From: JBBATK01 sp044224515
Lineage (GTDB): Bacteria > Bacteroidota > Ignavibacteria > Kapaibacteriales > NICIL-2
DNA: 64,000 bases
Reading direction: 5' to 3'
NCBI GenBank assembly: GCA_044224515.1
Contig: JBGAKH010000004.1
Location: 248,001 to 312,000 of the forward strand
The translations under genes were made by a program, and so were the position numbers. The notes under the pieces were generated by a model, which saw nothing but the letters and a program-made list of their open reading frames with translations, was not told the origin of the DNA and made no database searches. How positions within the stretch are numbered: the first letter of the stretch is position 1; each line of letters begins with the position of its first letter. Positions 26,748 to 36,500 of the stretch are shown here, one piece after another.

Positions 26748-27911
26748 CTATTCAAAAGCCGGAATTCCCGTAATGTCTTGTCCCAAAATCAAGGTATGAA
26801 TATCATGCGTTCCCTCATAGGTCTTCACCGACTCGAGGTTATTCGCATGACGCATAATGGGATACTCGCTGAGAATTCCGTTTGCGCCGTGAATGTCGCG
26901 TGCTACTCGCGCGATGTCCAATGCCAGCTCCACATTGTTACGCTTGGCCAAGGAAACCTGCTGCGGACGCATGGTCTTGGCATCTTTCAATTTTGCCAAA
27001 CGCCAGTTCAAGAGTTGACCTTTGGTGATTTCAGTCAACATCCACGCAAGCTTCTGTTGTACCAATTGGAAACCACCGATGGGCTTGCCAAACTGAATAC
27101 GGGTTTTGGCGTAGTTCACGCTGGACTCATAACTAGCCATTGCCGATCCGATGGCACCCCATGCAATGCCGTAACGTGCTTGGGTTAAGCAAGACAAAGG
27201 ACCACGCAGACCTTTGATCTCCAGCATATTTCCTTCCGGAATCTCAACATCCTGGAATATCAACTCACTTGTTACCGATGCGCGCAAGGAGTGCTTGTTC
27301 TTCATTTCCGGAGCGCTGAAACCTTTCATACCCTTTTCCACGACAAAGCCGTGGACCTGGCCTTCATACTTCGCCCACACCACAGCGACATCTGCCAATG
27401 AACCGTTGGTGATCCACATCTTTGCTCCGTTCAGCAGGAAGCCGCCGTCAATTTTCTTAGCATTGGTGATCATGCCGGATGGATTTGATCCGAAGTCAGG
27501 CTCGGTCAAGCCGAAGCATCCAATGGCTTGTCCTGCCGCCAATTTCGGTAACCACTTGCGACGTATCTCTTCCGAGCCATAGGTATATAAGGGATACATC
27601 ACGAGTGAGCTCTGAACCGATGCAAAAGAGCGTACGCCGGAGTCTCCGCGCTCTAACTCCTGCATGGCAATGCCATAACACATGTTGTTCATTCCCGCAC
27701 AACCATACTCTTGCGGCAAGGTCATTCCAAAGACACCCAGTTCGCCCATCTTGGCAACTAAGTCCATCGGGAAATATGCTCCTTGGTAGGCTTCTTCGAT
27801 AACGGGCATGACTTCGTTGTCGACGAAATCGCGGACGGTTTGTCGAACGAGTTTTTCGTCTTCGCTGAGAAGCTCATCTATTTCGTAGTAATCAACACCT
27901 TGAAAGGCCAT
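26748..27911 (-). CDS. gcdH: Glutaryl-CoA dehydrogenase-like acyl-CoA dehydrogenase
   Basis: 387-aa flavoprotein of the acyl-CoA dehydrogenase family. Features: a substrate/FAD segment GCFGLTEPDFGSNPSGM around 132-148, WITNG near 167-171, ARYGIAWGAIGSA near 245, and a C-terminal TYEGTHDIHTLILG with Glu366 in the catalytic-base position used by glutaryl-CoA dehydrogenases. That C-terminal motif favours glutaryl-CoA dehydrogenase (oxidation and decarboxylation to crotonyl-CoA) over short-chain acyl-CoA dehydrogenases. Electrons would go to the EtfAB encoded 4-5 kb upstream. Monocistronic by spacing, with a candidate promoter at 27946-27953. Confidence 0.88.
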   Translation of the reverse strand: MAFQGVDYYEIDELLSEDEKLVRQTVRDFVDNEVMPVIEEAYQGAYFPMDLVAKMGELGVFGMTLPQEYGCAGMNNMCYGIAMQELERGDSGVRSFASVQSSLVMYPLYTYGSEEIRRKWLPKLAAGQAIGCFGLTEPDFGSNPSGMITNAKKIDGGFLLNGAKMWITNGSLADVAVVWAKYEGQVHGFVVEKGMKGFSAPEMKNKHSLRASVTSELIFQDVEIPEGNMLEIKGLRGPLSCLTQARYGIAWGAIGSAMASYESSVNYAKTRIQFGKPIGGFQLVQQKLAWMLTEITKGQLLNWRLAKLKDAKTMRPQQVSLAKRNNVELALDIARVARDIHGANGILSEYPIMRHANNLESVKTYEGTHDIHTLILGQDITGIPAFE

Positions 27912-27945
27912 GGTTAGATTCGTTGGGATGAAACATGTAGATCGA

Positions 27946-27953
27946 CAAAAATA
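27946..27953 (-). promoter_or_regulatory. Candidate promoter of gcdH
   Basis: Minus strand TATTTTTG (TAnnTTTG consensus), with TTG 18 bp further upstream (27974-27972), close to the -33/-7 spacing known for Bacteroidetes promoters. It lies 34 bp from the ATG. Confidence 0.45.
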
Positions 27954-28187
27954 CGGAGCGCGGGGCTTGCCAACATGCTCGGACGCTGATTTTTCAGGTC
28001 CGTAACTATTGCAAACAATCCTCCGCCGTGATTTCTAGCAACTAAAAGTCCCCCTAAACGGCTCACATTGCAAAGCGGACGGCGTAGCCGGACGCATATA
28101 CAAGAATCATCTGTTAGGATCTGATGTCGCGAACAGCCACGGGTGTGTATTTGCTAAGGCTAAACTCACGTTCCGTGGAACGATGTT

Positions 28188-28952
28188 CTAGCGAACGATT
28201 TCCTTGATTGACGCGTTTAAGAGCTTGAAGTCGATAGCTCCCCGTTGTTGACAAAGGTGTTCCAGTATCACTATGGCTCTTTGGGCCCGAAGATTCGGGT
28301 TCTTGACATTTGCCGCTATATAAAGCAGCGTGCGCTGCTTCCCGGGTGTGAGTGCGTGGAAGAGTTCCGACGCGTCGGGGTCAAGCTCAAGAGCCACTTT
28401 AAGCTCTTCAGTAAGTGGTAGACCGTACTCGCTAGTATCCGGCTCTAAGTCGACTTGCAAGGTGTCACCAAACACCACCTTGAGCTTCTTGCGAATGGTC
28501 GCGTTGACGGTAATGACGTACTGTGATTTGACACCACGAAGAATGCCGCACTGATAACGCTCGCTTCCGTTGAGAGTACAAACCGCTCGCTTCGCACTAT
28601 CCTTCTGATAGTACGCCGCAACATCGGGGGGAACTACAAAATGTGCACCCCAAAGTTTGTTGTCGGATGAATGCAAAATCGCACGAAAACTGTGTCGTTG
28701 TTGCAGGTCCGAAGTTGGGCTTGAAGTCTTGCTAGTGGACTTACTCGTTGGCTTGCCCGTGATCGTACTAGTGGGCTTAACTGAACTCAGCGCGTTCTTT
28801 GAACCGCCCGCGCTTTTCTTCGCAGCAGACACGCGTGAATTTGCGCTTTGCTTTGTAGAGGTTTTTGCAGCGGTGCTACTTCCCGTTGGCTTTAAGCCGG
28901 CAACTTGAGATGATCTCTTCTTTGCTAACGTGCCTGAACTGTTCGATGCCAT
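28188..28952 (-). CDS. DUF1905/YdeI (OmdA-like) protein with a Lys/Ser/Thr-rich tail
   Basis: 254 aa from the ATG at 28952. Residues 1-80 are low complexity, rich in Lys, Ser, Thr and Ala, like a histone H1 or DNA-binding tail. A DUF1905 domain follows (about 85-170: HSFRAILHSSDNKLWGAHFVVP ... YVITVNATIRKKLKV). The C-terminal ~60 residues match the YdeI/OmpD-associated helical domain (LDPDASELFHALTPGKQRTLLYIA). Proteins of this architecture have been linked to bacteriocin protection and to outer membrane proteins, but their biochemistry is unclear. It starts 11 bp after the lipA stop, so is likely co-transcribed with it. Confidence 0.75.
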   Translation of the reverse strand: MASNSSGTLAKKRSSQVAGLKPTGSSTAAKTSTKQSANSRVSAAKKSAGGSKNALSSVKPTSTITGKPTSKSTSKTSSPTSDLQQRHSFRAILHSSDNKLWGAHFVVPPDVAAYYQKDSAKRAVCTLNGSERYQCGILRGVKSQYVITVNATIRKKLKVVFGDTLQVDLEPDTSEYGLPLTEELKVALELDPDASELFHALTPGKQRTLLYIAANVKNPNLRAQRAIVILEHLCQQRGAIDFKLLNASIKEIVR

Positions 28953-28963
28953 GAAATGCAAGA

Positions 28964-29848
28964 TTATACGTGACGCTCGGCATGATATGAACTCCGTACT
29001 AAGGGAGCAGACTCAACGTGCCGGAATCCCATCGCAAGTCCGGCGTGCTTGTATTCAGCAAACTCATCCGGATGTACGAAGCGATCGACCGGCAAGTGGT
29101 TTTTCGTTGGCTGCAGATATTGTCCAAGAGTCAGAATATCGCAGTTGACTTCAACGAGATCGTTCATCACAGCGAGGATTTCTTCCTTCGTCTCTCCCAA
29201 ACCAAGCATAACGCCGGTTTTGGTCTTCATTCCTCGTTTCTTAGCCTCCGAAAGCAAGTTCAAGGTCCACGCATAGCGACCTTGAGGACGAACGCGACGA
29301 TACAAGCGAGGAACTGTCTCGGTGTTGTGATTGAGGATATCCGGTCGTGCATCAACAACTGTTTGCAAGGCATCCATGTTGCCTTTGAAGTCAGGGATCA
29401 ACACTTCGATACTTGTCTTCGGACTTTTTTCGCGCACAGCGCGAATAGTTTGCGCCCAGATTTCTGCGCCGCCGTCAGGAAGCTCGTCGCGATTCACGGA
29501 GGTAATCACGCAATGCACTAAGTTCATTTTTTGGGCGGCGTCGGCAACACGATTGGGTTCGTCCCAATCAAGTGGAGACGGACGTCCGGTCTTCACCGCG
29601 CAGAAGCCACAGGAACGCGTGCAGGTGTCGCCGTTGATCATAAAGGTCGCTGTGCCTGCATTCCAACACTCGGCAATATTTGGACATCGCGCTTCTTCGC
29701 ACACGGTGTGCAAGGCTTTGCTGCGCATCATGGTTTTGAGCTGCGAAAAACTCTCGCCACCGGGCGCTTTGACTTTCAACCACTCAGGACGACGTTGTGA
29801 AAGTGTGGGATCTGATGCTTGGAGTACCGGCAATTCAAAAGCTGACAT
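28964..29848 (-). CDS. lipA: Lipoyl synthase (LipA)
   Basis: Radical SAM enzyme that inserts two sulfurs into protein-bound octanoyl groups to make lipoyl cofactors, 294 aa. It has the auxiliary cluster cysteines Cys50, Cys55, Cys61 (VCEEARCPNIAECW), the radical-SAM cysteines Cys76, Cys80, Cys83 (CTRSCGFC), and the C-terminal RSSY motif supplying the unusual serine ligand. A promoter box lies at 29900-29907. No lipB or lipoate ligase is seen in the window. Confidence 0.97.
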   Translation of the reverse strand: MSAFELPVLQASDPTLSQRRPEWLKVKAPGGESFSQLKTMMRSKALHTVCEEARCPNIAECWNAGTATFMINGDTCTRSCGFCAVKTGRPSPLDWDEPNRVADAAQKMNLVHCVITSVNRDELPDGGAEIWAQTIRAVREKSPKTSIEVLIPDFKGNMDALQTVVDARPDILNHNTETVPRLYRRVRPQGRYAWTLNLLSEAKKRGMKTKTGVMLGLGETKEEILAVMNDLVEVNCDILTLGQYLQPTKNHLPVDRFVHPDEFAEYKHAGLAMGFRHVESAPLVRSSYHAERHV

Positions 29849-29899
29849 ATTCTACCCTTTTGTCGTATTCATGCTGAATGCACACTGCGTTTGAGACTA

Positions 29900-29907
29900 C
29901 AAATATA
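29900..29907 (-). promoter_or_regulatory. Candidate -7 box for lipA
   Basis: Minus strand TATATTTG. The surrounding 15-mer GTATATTTGTAGTCT is identical to that in front of tRNA-Met (30502-30509). Confidence 0.5.
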
Positions 29908-29931
29908 CTGTTCGCTGAGCGGCTTGACGAG

Positions 29932-30333
29932 TTATCGTCTACTCATTGTCGGGTTGTAGAGCTTAAAGCTCTGCCGGGCTGCATCCTGCTTTGAGTCAAC
30001 ACGATTCGAAGTTTCGAGATCTTCCCTCAGCATACGTTCAAGTTCTCGAACGTCTTCCTGCGTCGGCGCTGCGTCTGCATCGTTTTGTCGCAGCTCGGTC
30101 AGAACCTCATACACGAACGAGGCTTCGCCCAATTGTGTCCACGCTTCTTGTAATGCTCTACACGAATGTCCACCGGTATTCAACTGCAGAACCAATCGAT
30201 TCCGCATTGCAGGAAGATTAACCGTGCTCCCGATGAACACGCAACCATCAGTGAGGTTGCGAAGCTGAAAGACTCCTGCCGGAATCTTCATCAACTTGTA
30301 TTCTTCTTTGAGTTCAGCTCGCGTCTTTGCCAT
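29932..30333 (-). CDS. GIY-YIG nuclease-like protein
   Basis: 133 aa from the ATG at 30333. It begins MAKTRAELKEEYKLMKIP, then GVFQLRN (the GIY strand, 20-22) and GCVFIGSTVN (the YIG strand, 33-35), followed by a conserved-looking RLVLQLNTGGH and LQEAWTQLGEASFVYEVL. This is the small stand-alone GIY-YIG family often annotated as LuxR-associated or hypothetical. Both GIY and YIG strands are degenerate (GVF, FIG), so activity is uncertain. No restriction or homing-element context is visible. Confidence 0.75.
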   Translation of the reverse strand: MAKTRAELKEEYKLMKIPAGVFQLRNLTDGCVFIGSTVNLPAMRNRLVLQLNTGGHSCRALQEAWTQLGEASFVYEVLTELRQNDADAAPTQEDVRELERMLREDLETSNRVDSKQDAARQSFKLYNPTMSRR

Positions 30334-30360
30334 GGATATACCCAATGCAGTACACAACGG

Positions 30361-30401
30361 TATAAAATAAAACGGCCCTCAATCACAAGTGATTGAAGGC
30401 C
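30361..30401 (-). terminator. Terminator after tRNA-Met
   Basis: Long hairpin (arms 30374-30387 and 30388-30401, nearly perfect) followed on the minus strand by TTTTATTTTATA. Starts 10 bp after the tRNA. Confidence 0.9.
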
Positions 30402-30410
30402 CCTTTGTGG

Positions 30411-30487
<77 letters not shown>

Positions 30488-30501
30488 ACAATTACAGACT
30501 A

Positions 30502-30509
30502 CAAATATA
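30502..30509 (-). promoter_or_regulatory. Candidate -7 box for tRNA-Met
   Basis: Minus strand TATATTTG, 14 bp upstream of the mature tRNA 5' end and within a 15-mer shared with the lipA promoter. Confidence 0.5.
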
Positions 30510-30627
30510 CGAAAAGACGGAAAAAAGCGCGAAGCTTTGAAGAAATTTCAGTCCGTAAAACGAATTTGCGTTGTGCCACTCGTCGATAGACTCTGAACGT
30601 CACAGAATCACACAGTACCAGATTTTA

Positions 30628-31272
30628 CTACCCTTCGCTGTTCAACTTCTGAATTTCATCGCGCAGTTGCGCAGCTTTTTCGTAGTCCTCGTTTTTAATA
30701 GCACGACTCAGCAGTATCGACAACTGCTTTTCTTTGGGAAGCGACGAGATATCCTCTTCTTCAGAAGCTTCTGTTGCGGCAGACTGCACATTGGAGAAAT
30801 CCTTCATGATCGATGAAAGATCGCTCTCTTCCTCCTCTCCTTCCACTTCACCATCAGCGCTTTCGTCTTGTTCCGGGTCTTGACCGACTTCCTCAAGAAT
30901 CGACTCCGTCACGTAGATCGGAGCATTGAAACGAACAGCCAGAGCGATAGCATCGCTCGGACGTGCGTCAATGTCTTCAGCTATGCCGTCTATAACAATG
31001 GCAGCGTAAAATGTGCTATCACGCAAATCGACGATACACACTTCGACAACAGTGCCGCGAAGCTGCTCGATGATGTTCTTCATCAAGTCATGAGTCATTG
31101 GACGTTGCGCTTTAATCCCCTCAAGCTCAATCGCAATAGCCTGTGCCTCGTTGGCACCGATGACAATAGGCAAACGTCGAGTACCCGATGCTTCCTTCAG
31201 AATGAGTGCGTATGCACCACTGCTGGCTTGCGAGGCTGAAAGACCTAATATTTCGAGCTGAATCTTTGACAT
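30628..31272 (-). CDS. Bifunctional nuclease (BFN/DUF151) domain protein with UVR motif
   Basis: 214 aa. The N-terminal BFN domain (1-130) has SSGAYALILKEASGTRRLPIVIG and the RPSDAIALAVRFNAPIYV signature. An acidic Asp/Glu-rich linker covers about 131-160, and the C-terminal ~35 residues (about 177-210) form a UvrB/UvrC-type UVR motif (LLSRAIKNEDYEKAAQLRDEIQKL). BFN proteins have been reported to have nuclease activity in plants and some bacteria. The UVR motif suggests protein-protein contact with Uvr- or Clp-type partners; uvrA is 2-3 kb upstream. Its exact role is unknown. Confidence 0.85.
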   Translation of the reverse strand: MSKIQLEILGLSASQASSGAYALILKEASGTRRLPIVIGANEAQAIAIELEGIKAQRPMTHDLMKNIIEQLRGTVVEVCIVDLRDSTFYAAIVIDGIAEDIDARPSDAIALAVRFNAPIYVTESILEEVGQDPEQDESADGEVEGEEEESDLSSIMKDFSNVQSAATEASEEEDISSLPKEKQLSILLSRAIKNEDYEKAAQLRDEIQKLNSEG

Positions 31273-31374
31273 GGCGATAATTGTTTAGGTGTCGAACCGG
31301 GTGCTAAACAAAAGGAATCATTCTATAACCTCTGTGCACACGATCGTTGCATCCGAACACACGTATGGTTTTGC

Positions 31375-32340
31375 TTAGTGCTTCTCCGTGATACGAGCAA
31401 TCTGCTCGGTCAACTTTGGAAGCACGTCAAACACGTCGCCAACAATTCCGTAATCTGCGACTTTAAAAATTGGTGCATCTTTGTCTTTGTTGACTGCAAC
31501 GATGATTTTCGAGCTCGACATACCGGCCAAGTGCTGAACTGCACCGCTGATTCCGCACGCTACGTACAGCTTCGGAGAAACAGTTTTCCCGGTTTGTCCG
31601 ACTTGCTCGCCATGCGGACGCCACCCGGCATCGACCACAGCGCGTGAAGCGCCAACTGCAGCACCTAAGGACGAAGCAAGCTTCTCAATGAGATCGAAGT
31701 GCTCAGGACCTTTCATACCACGACCACCCGAAACGATGGTGTCGGCTTCAAGAACGTCAAGCTTTCCTTCGTTGCGTACAATCTGCTTCACAACAACTTT
31801 AGGAGCGGAAGCATCTAGGGTAGGAGCAAAGCTGCGCTCGACAGAGGCTGCGGGACTATCCGCTTTGCGAGCAGTAAAAACATTTGGACGCAAACTGAGA
31901 ACTACATTCTCGGTCGTTCCTTTCACTGTATCTAGTGCCTTGCCGGCAAATATCGGACGTGTTACCAGCAGCGTTGAAGCATCGAGTTTCAACTCCACCG
32001 CATCACACAACAGTGCCGCTTGCATGCGCACTGCAACTCGCGGAGCCAGTTCTTTACCGCTACTATTGGCTGCAAAGAATACAGCGTCTGCACCTTCAGC
32101 CTGCGCTGCCTGCGTCAGTGCCGCTGCGACGAATTGGCTAGAATACTCTGTCAATGCAGCATGCTCAATTTTCACCACCTCAGCAAGACCATACTCAGCA
32201 GCTTGGGTGGCGAGCGACCGGGAGCCGATGCTCAATCCAACCACAGGTGCTCCTAAGGATAATGCCGCGCAAATTGCTTCTGCTGATCCTCGCTTGAGGC
32301 TTCCGTTTTTCTCTTCTAAATAGACTGCAATCTTTTTCAT
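31375..32340 (-). CDS. etfA: Electron transfer flavoprotein alpha subunit
   Basis: 321 aa. The C-terminal FAD-binding domain carries the classic signature: SGGRGMKGPEHF, then GASRAVVDAGWRPHGEQVGQTGK and LYVACGISGAVQHLAGM, ending with VNKDKDAPIFKVADYGIVGD. It forms a heterodimer with EtfB (encoded 67 bp upstream) and carries electrons from acyl-CoA dehydrogenases such as GcdH to the quinone pool. An ETF-quinone oxidoreductase gene is not in this window. Confidence 0.96.
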   Translation of the reverse strand: MKKIAVYLEEKNGSLKRGSAEAICAALSLGAPVVGLSIGSRSLATQAAEYGLAEVVKIEHAALTEYSSQFVAAALTQAAQAEGADAVFFAANSSGKELAPRVAVRMQAALLCDAVELKLDASTLLVTRPIFAGKALDTVKGTTENVVLSLRPNVFTARKADSPAASVERSFAPTLDASAPKVVVKQIVRNEGKLDVLEADTIVSGGRGMKGPEHFDLIEKLASSLGAAVGASRAVVDAGWRPHGEQVGQTGKTVSPKLYVACGISGAVQHLAGMSSSKIIVAVNKDKDAPIFKVADYGIVGDVFDVLPKLTEQIARITEKH

Positions 32341-32407
32341 ACGTAGTCAGGTTCAATGGTACATTCAATTCAAAAACCAATCGACACAACAAGCTTTACA
32401 TTCTGCA

Positions 32408-33154
32408 CTAGAATGCTTTTGCTTCTTCATGCAGTAAGCGCACAACTTCTGCAATGTCTGCATCTTCTGCGCCGAGGATCTTGTTGGCCCGCTTGTTCGA
32501 GGGCAGCTGAATAGAAACTGTACTGACTCTGCCTTCAGCTCCAACACTCGCGCGTTCTTCAACAGGTTTTGATTTTGCCTTCATAATATCAGGTAGCTTA
32601 GGATAGCGCGGATCATTTATACCCTTTTGAACGCTCAGAACGCAGGGTAAGGAACTCTCCAAAATTTCCTTACCACCCTCGATATCGCGTTCCGCGTTGA
32701 CCGTGCTACCGTTAATCTCCAACTTCGATACCATACTAATTGATGGCATGTCCATCATCTCCGCAATCGTCGGTGTCATTTGGAATGAATCGTAATCAAT
32801 GCTTTGGCGGCCGAGTAATACGAGATCAAAGCCTGTGCTCTTAGCATAGTCGGCAATGTTTGCAGCGACAACAAATGAGTCATTACGGGCATCGTCTTTA
32901 ACTAAGACAACTTTGTCGACGCCCATGGCAAGGGCTGTGCGCAAGACCTCTTTGGAACTATCGGGTCCTACGGTGATTGCTGTAACACTGCCACCGAGCT
33001 TCTCACGCAAACGCAAGCCCTCTTCAATCGCATACTCATCATAGGGATTCAGAATGTACTTAATTCCGGTCTTGTCTATTGCCGTTCCGCCGGCGCCCAC
33101 TGCAATTTTTGAGGTGGTATCGGGAACCTGTGAAACACAAACGAGGATATTCAT
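32408..33154 (-). CDS. etfB: Electron transfer flavoprotein beta subunit
   Basis: 248 aa from the ATG at 33154, chosen because it opens with MNILVCVSQVPDT and has AAAGGAA about 9 bp upstream; a longer frame to 33232 is unlikely. Contains the AMP-binding signature region ALAMGVDKVVLVKDD and LVLLGRQSIDYDSFQMTPTIAEM. First gene of the etfB-etfA pair. Confidence 0.95.
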   Translation of the reverse strand: MNILVCVSQVPDTTSKIAVGAGGTAIDKTGIKYILNPYDEYAIEEGLRLREKLGGSVTAITVGPDSSKEVLRTALAMGVDKVVLVKDDARNDSFVVAANIADYAKSTGFDLVLLGRQSIDYDSFQMTPTIAEMMDMPSISMVSKLEINGSTVNAERDIEGGKEILESSLPCVLSVQKGINDPRYPKLPDIMKAKSKPVEERASVGAEGRVSTVSIQLPSNKRANKILGAEDADIAEVVRLLHEEAKAF

Positions 33155-33586
33155 GCGAAAATTCCTTTGGTGAAAGTTTGTACTGTCTGTTGGTATGCCA
33201 TACCAAACAACGATAGAAGCAGCGCTGCGCATCTCTTCACATCGTGTAGCGATTGCACATCCCGACTTCTGCTTGGGTCAAAGTGTTGGCTATGGTGTAG
33301 CCGGTCAAGCATCTGTTGCTTGGTCTCATCTTTATGGTCCCGCCTGCGGCGTGCCCGTGGAAATGAGGACTACAAAGTTACGGAATCCACGGACAATACC
33401 ATGGCTGTCATGCTCCGCAGAGTGAATGCCGTCAATGAAGCTCCTTTTATGCTTTTCTGCTCCAAATTCGGCAGTCCGGCAACCTTTTTCGCTATGCTAC
33501 GTCCTGCAACTTTAGGCCTTCAATTTCGGTTGCGCGAGGCAGCTGCTTATCGCTCAGCTCATGGAACTCCATACAGATGTCTGCAT
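33155..33586. other. 432-bp spacer between uvrA and etfB
   Basis: Short overlapping frames exist on the plus strand but none resembles a protein I know and none has an obvious ribosome-binding site. No terminator-like hairpin with T-run was seen for uvrA. It presumably holds the etfB promoter. Confidence 0.4.
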
Positions 33587-36500
33587 CTAGCTCTGCCGGG
33601 AATTCTTGCTGTTAGACGTGGTACTTGTCTGGATGCCACTGCCGGCACCGGTTTTTGTCGATCTCTTTTTTGAGTCTTTAGACGGCACCTCATCGATATC
33701 AGTTTGCTCTCCGAGTGTCTGCATGACGCGGTGCGTACGCTCCATCTCTTTTTTCAGGTAGCGTCCGGTATAGGAGTCGGGTTCCTCAGCGACTTCCTCC
33801 GGGGTACCCTGCGCAATAATGAGTCCACCATTTTTGCCGCCTTCAGGCCCCAAATCAACAATCCAGTCGGCACACTTCACCACGTCAAGATTGTGTTCGA
33901 TGACCACAACGGTGTTTCCTTTGTCACAGAGCCGCTGCAACAGTTTGAGAAGAATGCGTATGTCTTCGAAGTGCAGACCCGTAGTCGGTTCATCCAATAA
34001 ATACAAGGTTTTACCCGTGCTTACTTTACTGAGCTCCGTGGCAAGTTTGACGCGCTGTGCTTCGCCTCCGCTAAGTGTCGGTGCTTGTTGACCTAAGGTT
34101 ACATAGCTTAAACCAACGTCGAACAGAGTCTGAAGTTTTGATTTGATTTTCGGAATCTCGTTGAAGAAGCTCAATGACTCTTCGACCGTCATATCCAGTA
34201 CATCGGAAATCGATTTTCCCTTGTAGTGCACTTGCAAGGTCTCATCGTTGTATCGTTTTCCTCCGCAGACATCACACTCGACGTAGACATCCGGTAAGAA
34301 GTTCATTTCAATCTTCTTAATGCCGGCACCTTCACACTCTTCACAGCGTCCACCTTTAACGTTAAACGAGAATCTCCCTGCTTTGTAACCGCGTACTTTG
34401 GCTTCGGTCATGAGGGTGAAATGGTCGCGAATCAGCGTAAACAAACCGGTATAGGTCGCCGGATTTGATCTGGGTGTACGGCCAATTGGCGATTGATCGA
34501 TTTCAATAACCTTGTCAATGCTGTCTAGTCCTTCGATGTGACTGTACGACAAAGGAATGCTTTCCGCCTGAAAGAAATGTCTGTTAAGGATAGGATAGAG
34601 AGTATGGTTAACGAGCGAGGACTTACCCGAACCACTCATCCCCGTGATGCACACGAAACGTCCTAAGGGAATATGCAAGTCAACCGTTTTCAGATTGTTC
34701 CCGCGAGCTCCGAAGAGAGAAATCTTTTGCTCGGCTCCTCCACGTCGCTGCTTGGGAATCTCAATCTCACGCATCGAGCTCAGGTACTGCGCGGTCTTTG
34801 AACTCTCAAGCTGCTTCAATGGTAGAGCAGGTATCTCAGCCGGTTTTGCGCACAGTATTACTTCTCCACCGTGAACTCCGGCACCCGGACCAATATCCAC
34901 CAATACATCGGCCTCCTCAATCATTTCGCGATCATGTTCAACCACAACCACTGTGTTCCCCAGATCGCGCAACTCTTTGAGGGAACGAATCAACTTTGTA
35001 TTGTCGTGCTGGTGAAGCCCGATACTCGGCTCATCTAAAACATACATGACGCCAACGAGCTGCGAGCCGATCTGCGATGCCAAACGTATGCGTTGAGTCT
35101 CACCGCCGGACAAGGTTCTGGCGGAACGATTGAGTGAGAGATACGACAATCCAACATTGTTTAAAAACTGCAGACGGGTTGTTATCTCTTTGAGAATCAA
35201 GAAGGCTATGCGTTTCTCACGTTCCGTGAGTTTTTGGTTGAGCTCCGTGAAATACGTGTACGCGTCGGGACAATCAAATCGTGTTACTTCTTGGATGTTT
35301 TTGGAGGCTATGCGTACGAAGAGATTGGACTGTTTGAGACGTCCGCCATGGCACTTCGGACAGGGCACTTCGGCCATAAACGACTCAAGCCACGTACGAA
35401 TTTTCGATGAGGTTGAATTCTCGTACTGGTGCTTGAAGGTCGGGATGATCCCAATGAACTTCTGACTGTAGCTCATTCCCTGTTTCTTGCCGGGCAGTAC
35501 CTCAATCTCAACCGATATTTTATCGGTGCCAAAGAGCAAACTGTCGAGTTGTTTGGCACTGAGCTCACGCACCGGGACATTTGTAGGAATTTCGAGTTTC
35601 TGCGCGGCGGACTTGAGCTGTTGCCACAACCAGGTCTGGCGTTCTTTGCCCAGAATCGTAAACGCACCATCGTCTATACTGAGGTCGCGATCCGGCATGA
35701 TTCGGTCTATGTCGAAGTCTCGAAGTTCACCGAGACCTTCACAGTACTCGCACGCTCCAAAAGGCGAATTAAAGGAAAACATGTTTGGCGCCAATCGATC
35801 ATACGAAGCGCCACAGTTGGGACAAGAGTATTCAGTGCTGTAGAGAATGTCGGTCCAACTGCCATCGGGCTGCTCCACCAAGACCATGGCCGTGCTTTCT
35901 CCCATCTGCAAGGCGAGTTCAACACTCTGCGTAATGCGTGAGCGATGCTCTTCGGCAATCTGCATTCGGTCGATGACAAGCTCGACGTTGTGAATCTTAT
36001 AGCGGTCCAGCTGCATGCCCGCTTCAATATCGCGTACTTCGCCGTCAACACGAACACGCGTATAACCCTGCTTTTGCAGAGTTTCAAAGAGCTCACGATA
36101 GTGGCCTTTACGTCCACGTACAACCGGAGCGAGAATCTGCAGCTTAGCACCGGCTCGCAATTCGAGAATGGCATCAACGATCTGATCCACAGTCTGCGAC
36201 TGCACCGCTATGTTACAATCAACGCAATACTGTACCCCTATCTTAGCGTAGAGCAGACGTACATAATCATAGATTTCCGTGACAGTTCCGACTGTGGAAC
36301 GCGGACTGTAGCCTACGGACTTTTGCTCGATCGAAATAGCGGGTGATATACCCTCCACCACGTCGATGTCGGGCTTCTTCATCATGCCCAAAAACTGTCG
36401 GGCATAGGGCGACAAACACTCAACGTAGCGTCGCTGACCTTCAGCATACAGTGTGTCAAAAGCCAACGACGATTTGCCTGATCCGGACAATCCACTGATG

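Noticed and set aside
26540..26755. 72-codon minus-strand frame ending in the tmRNA tag
   Set aside because: It is the tmRNA sequence read as a long protein; only the tag peptide at 26540-26572 is translated.
33167..33673. 168-codon plus-strand frame in the uvrA-etfB spacer
   Set aside because: Overlaps the end of uvrA and reads as low-information, Cys/Ser/Leu-rich sequence without a known fold.
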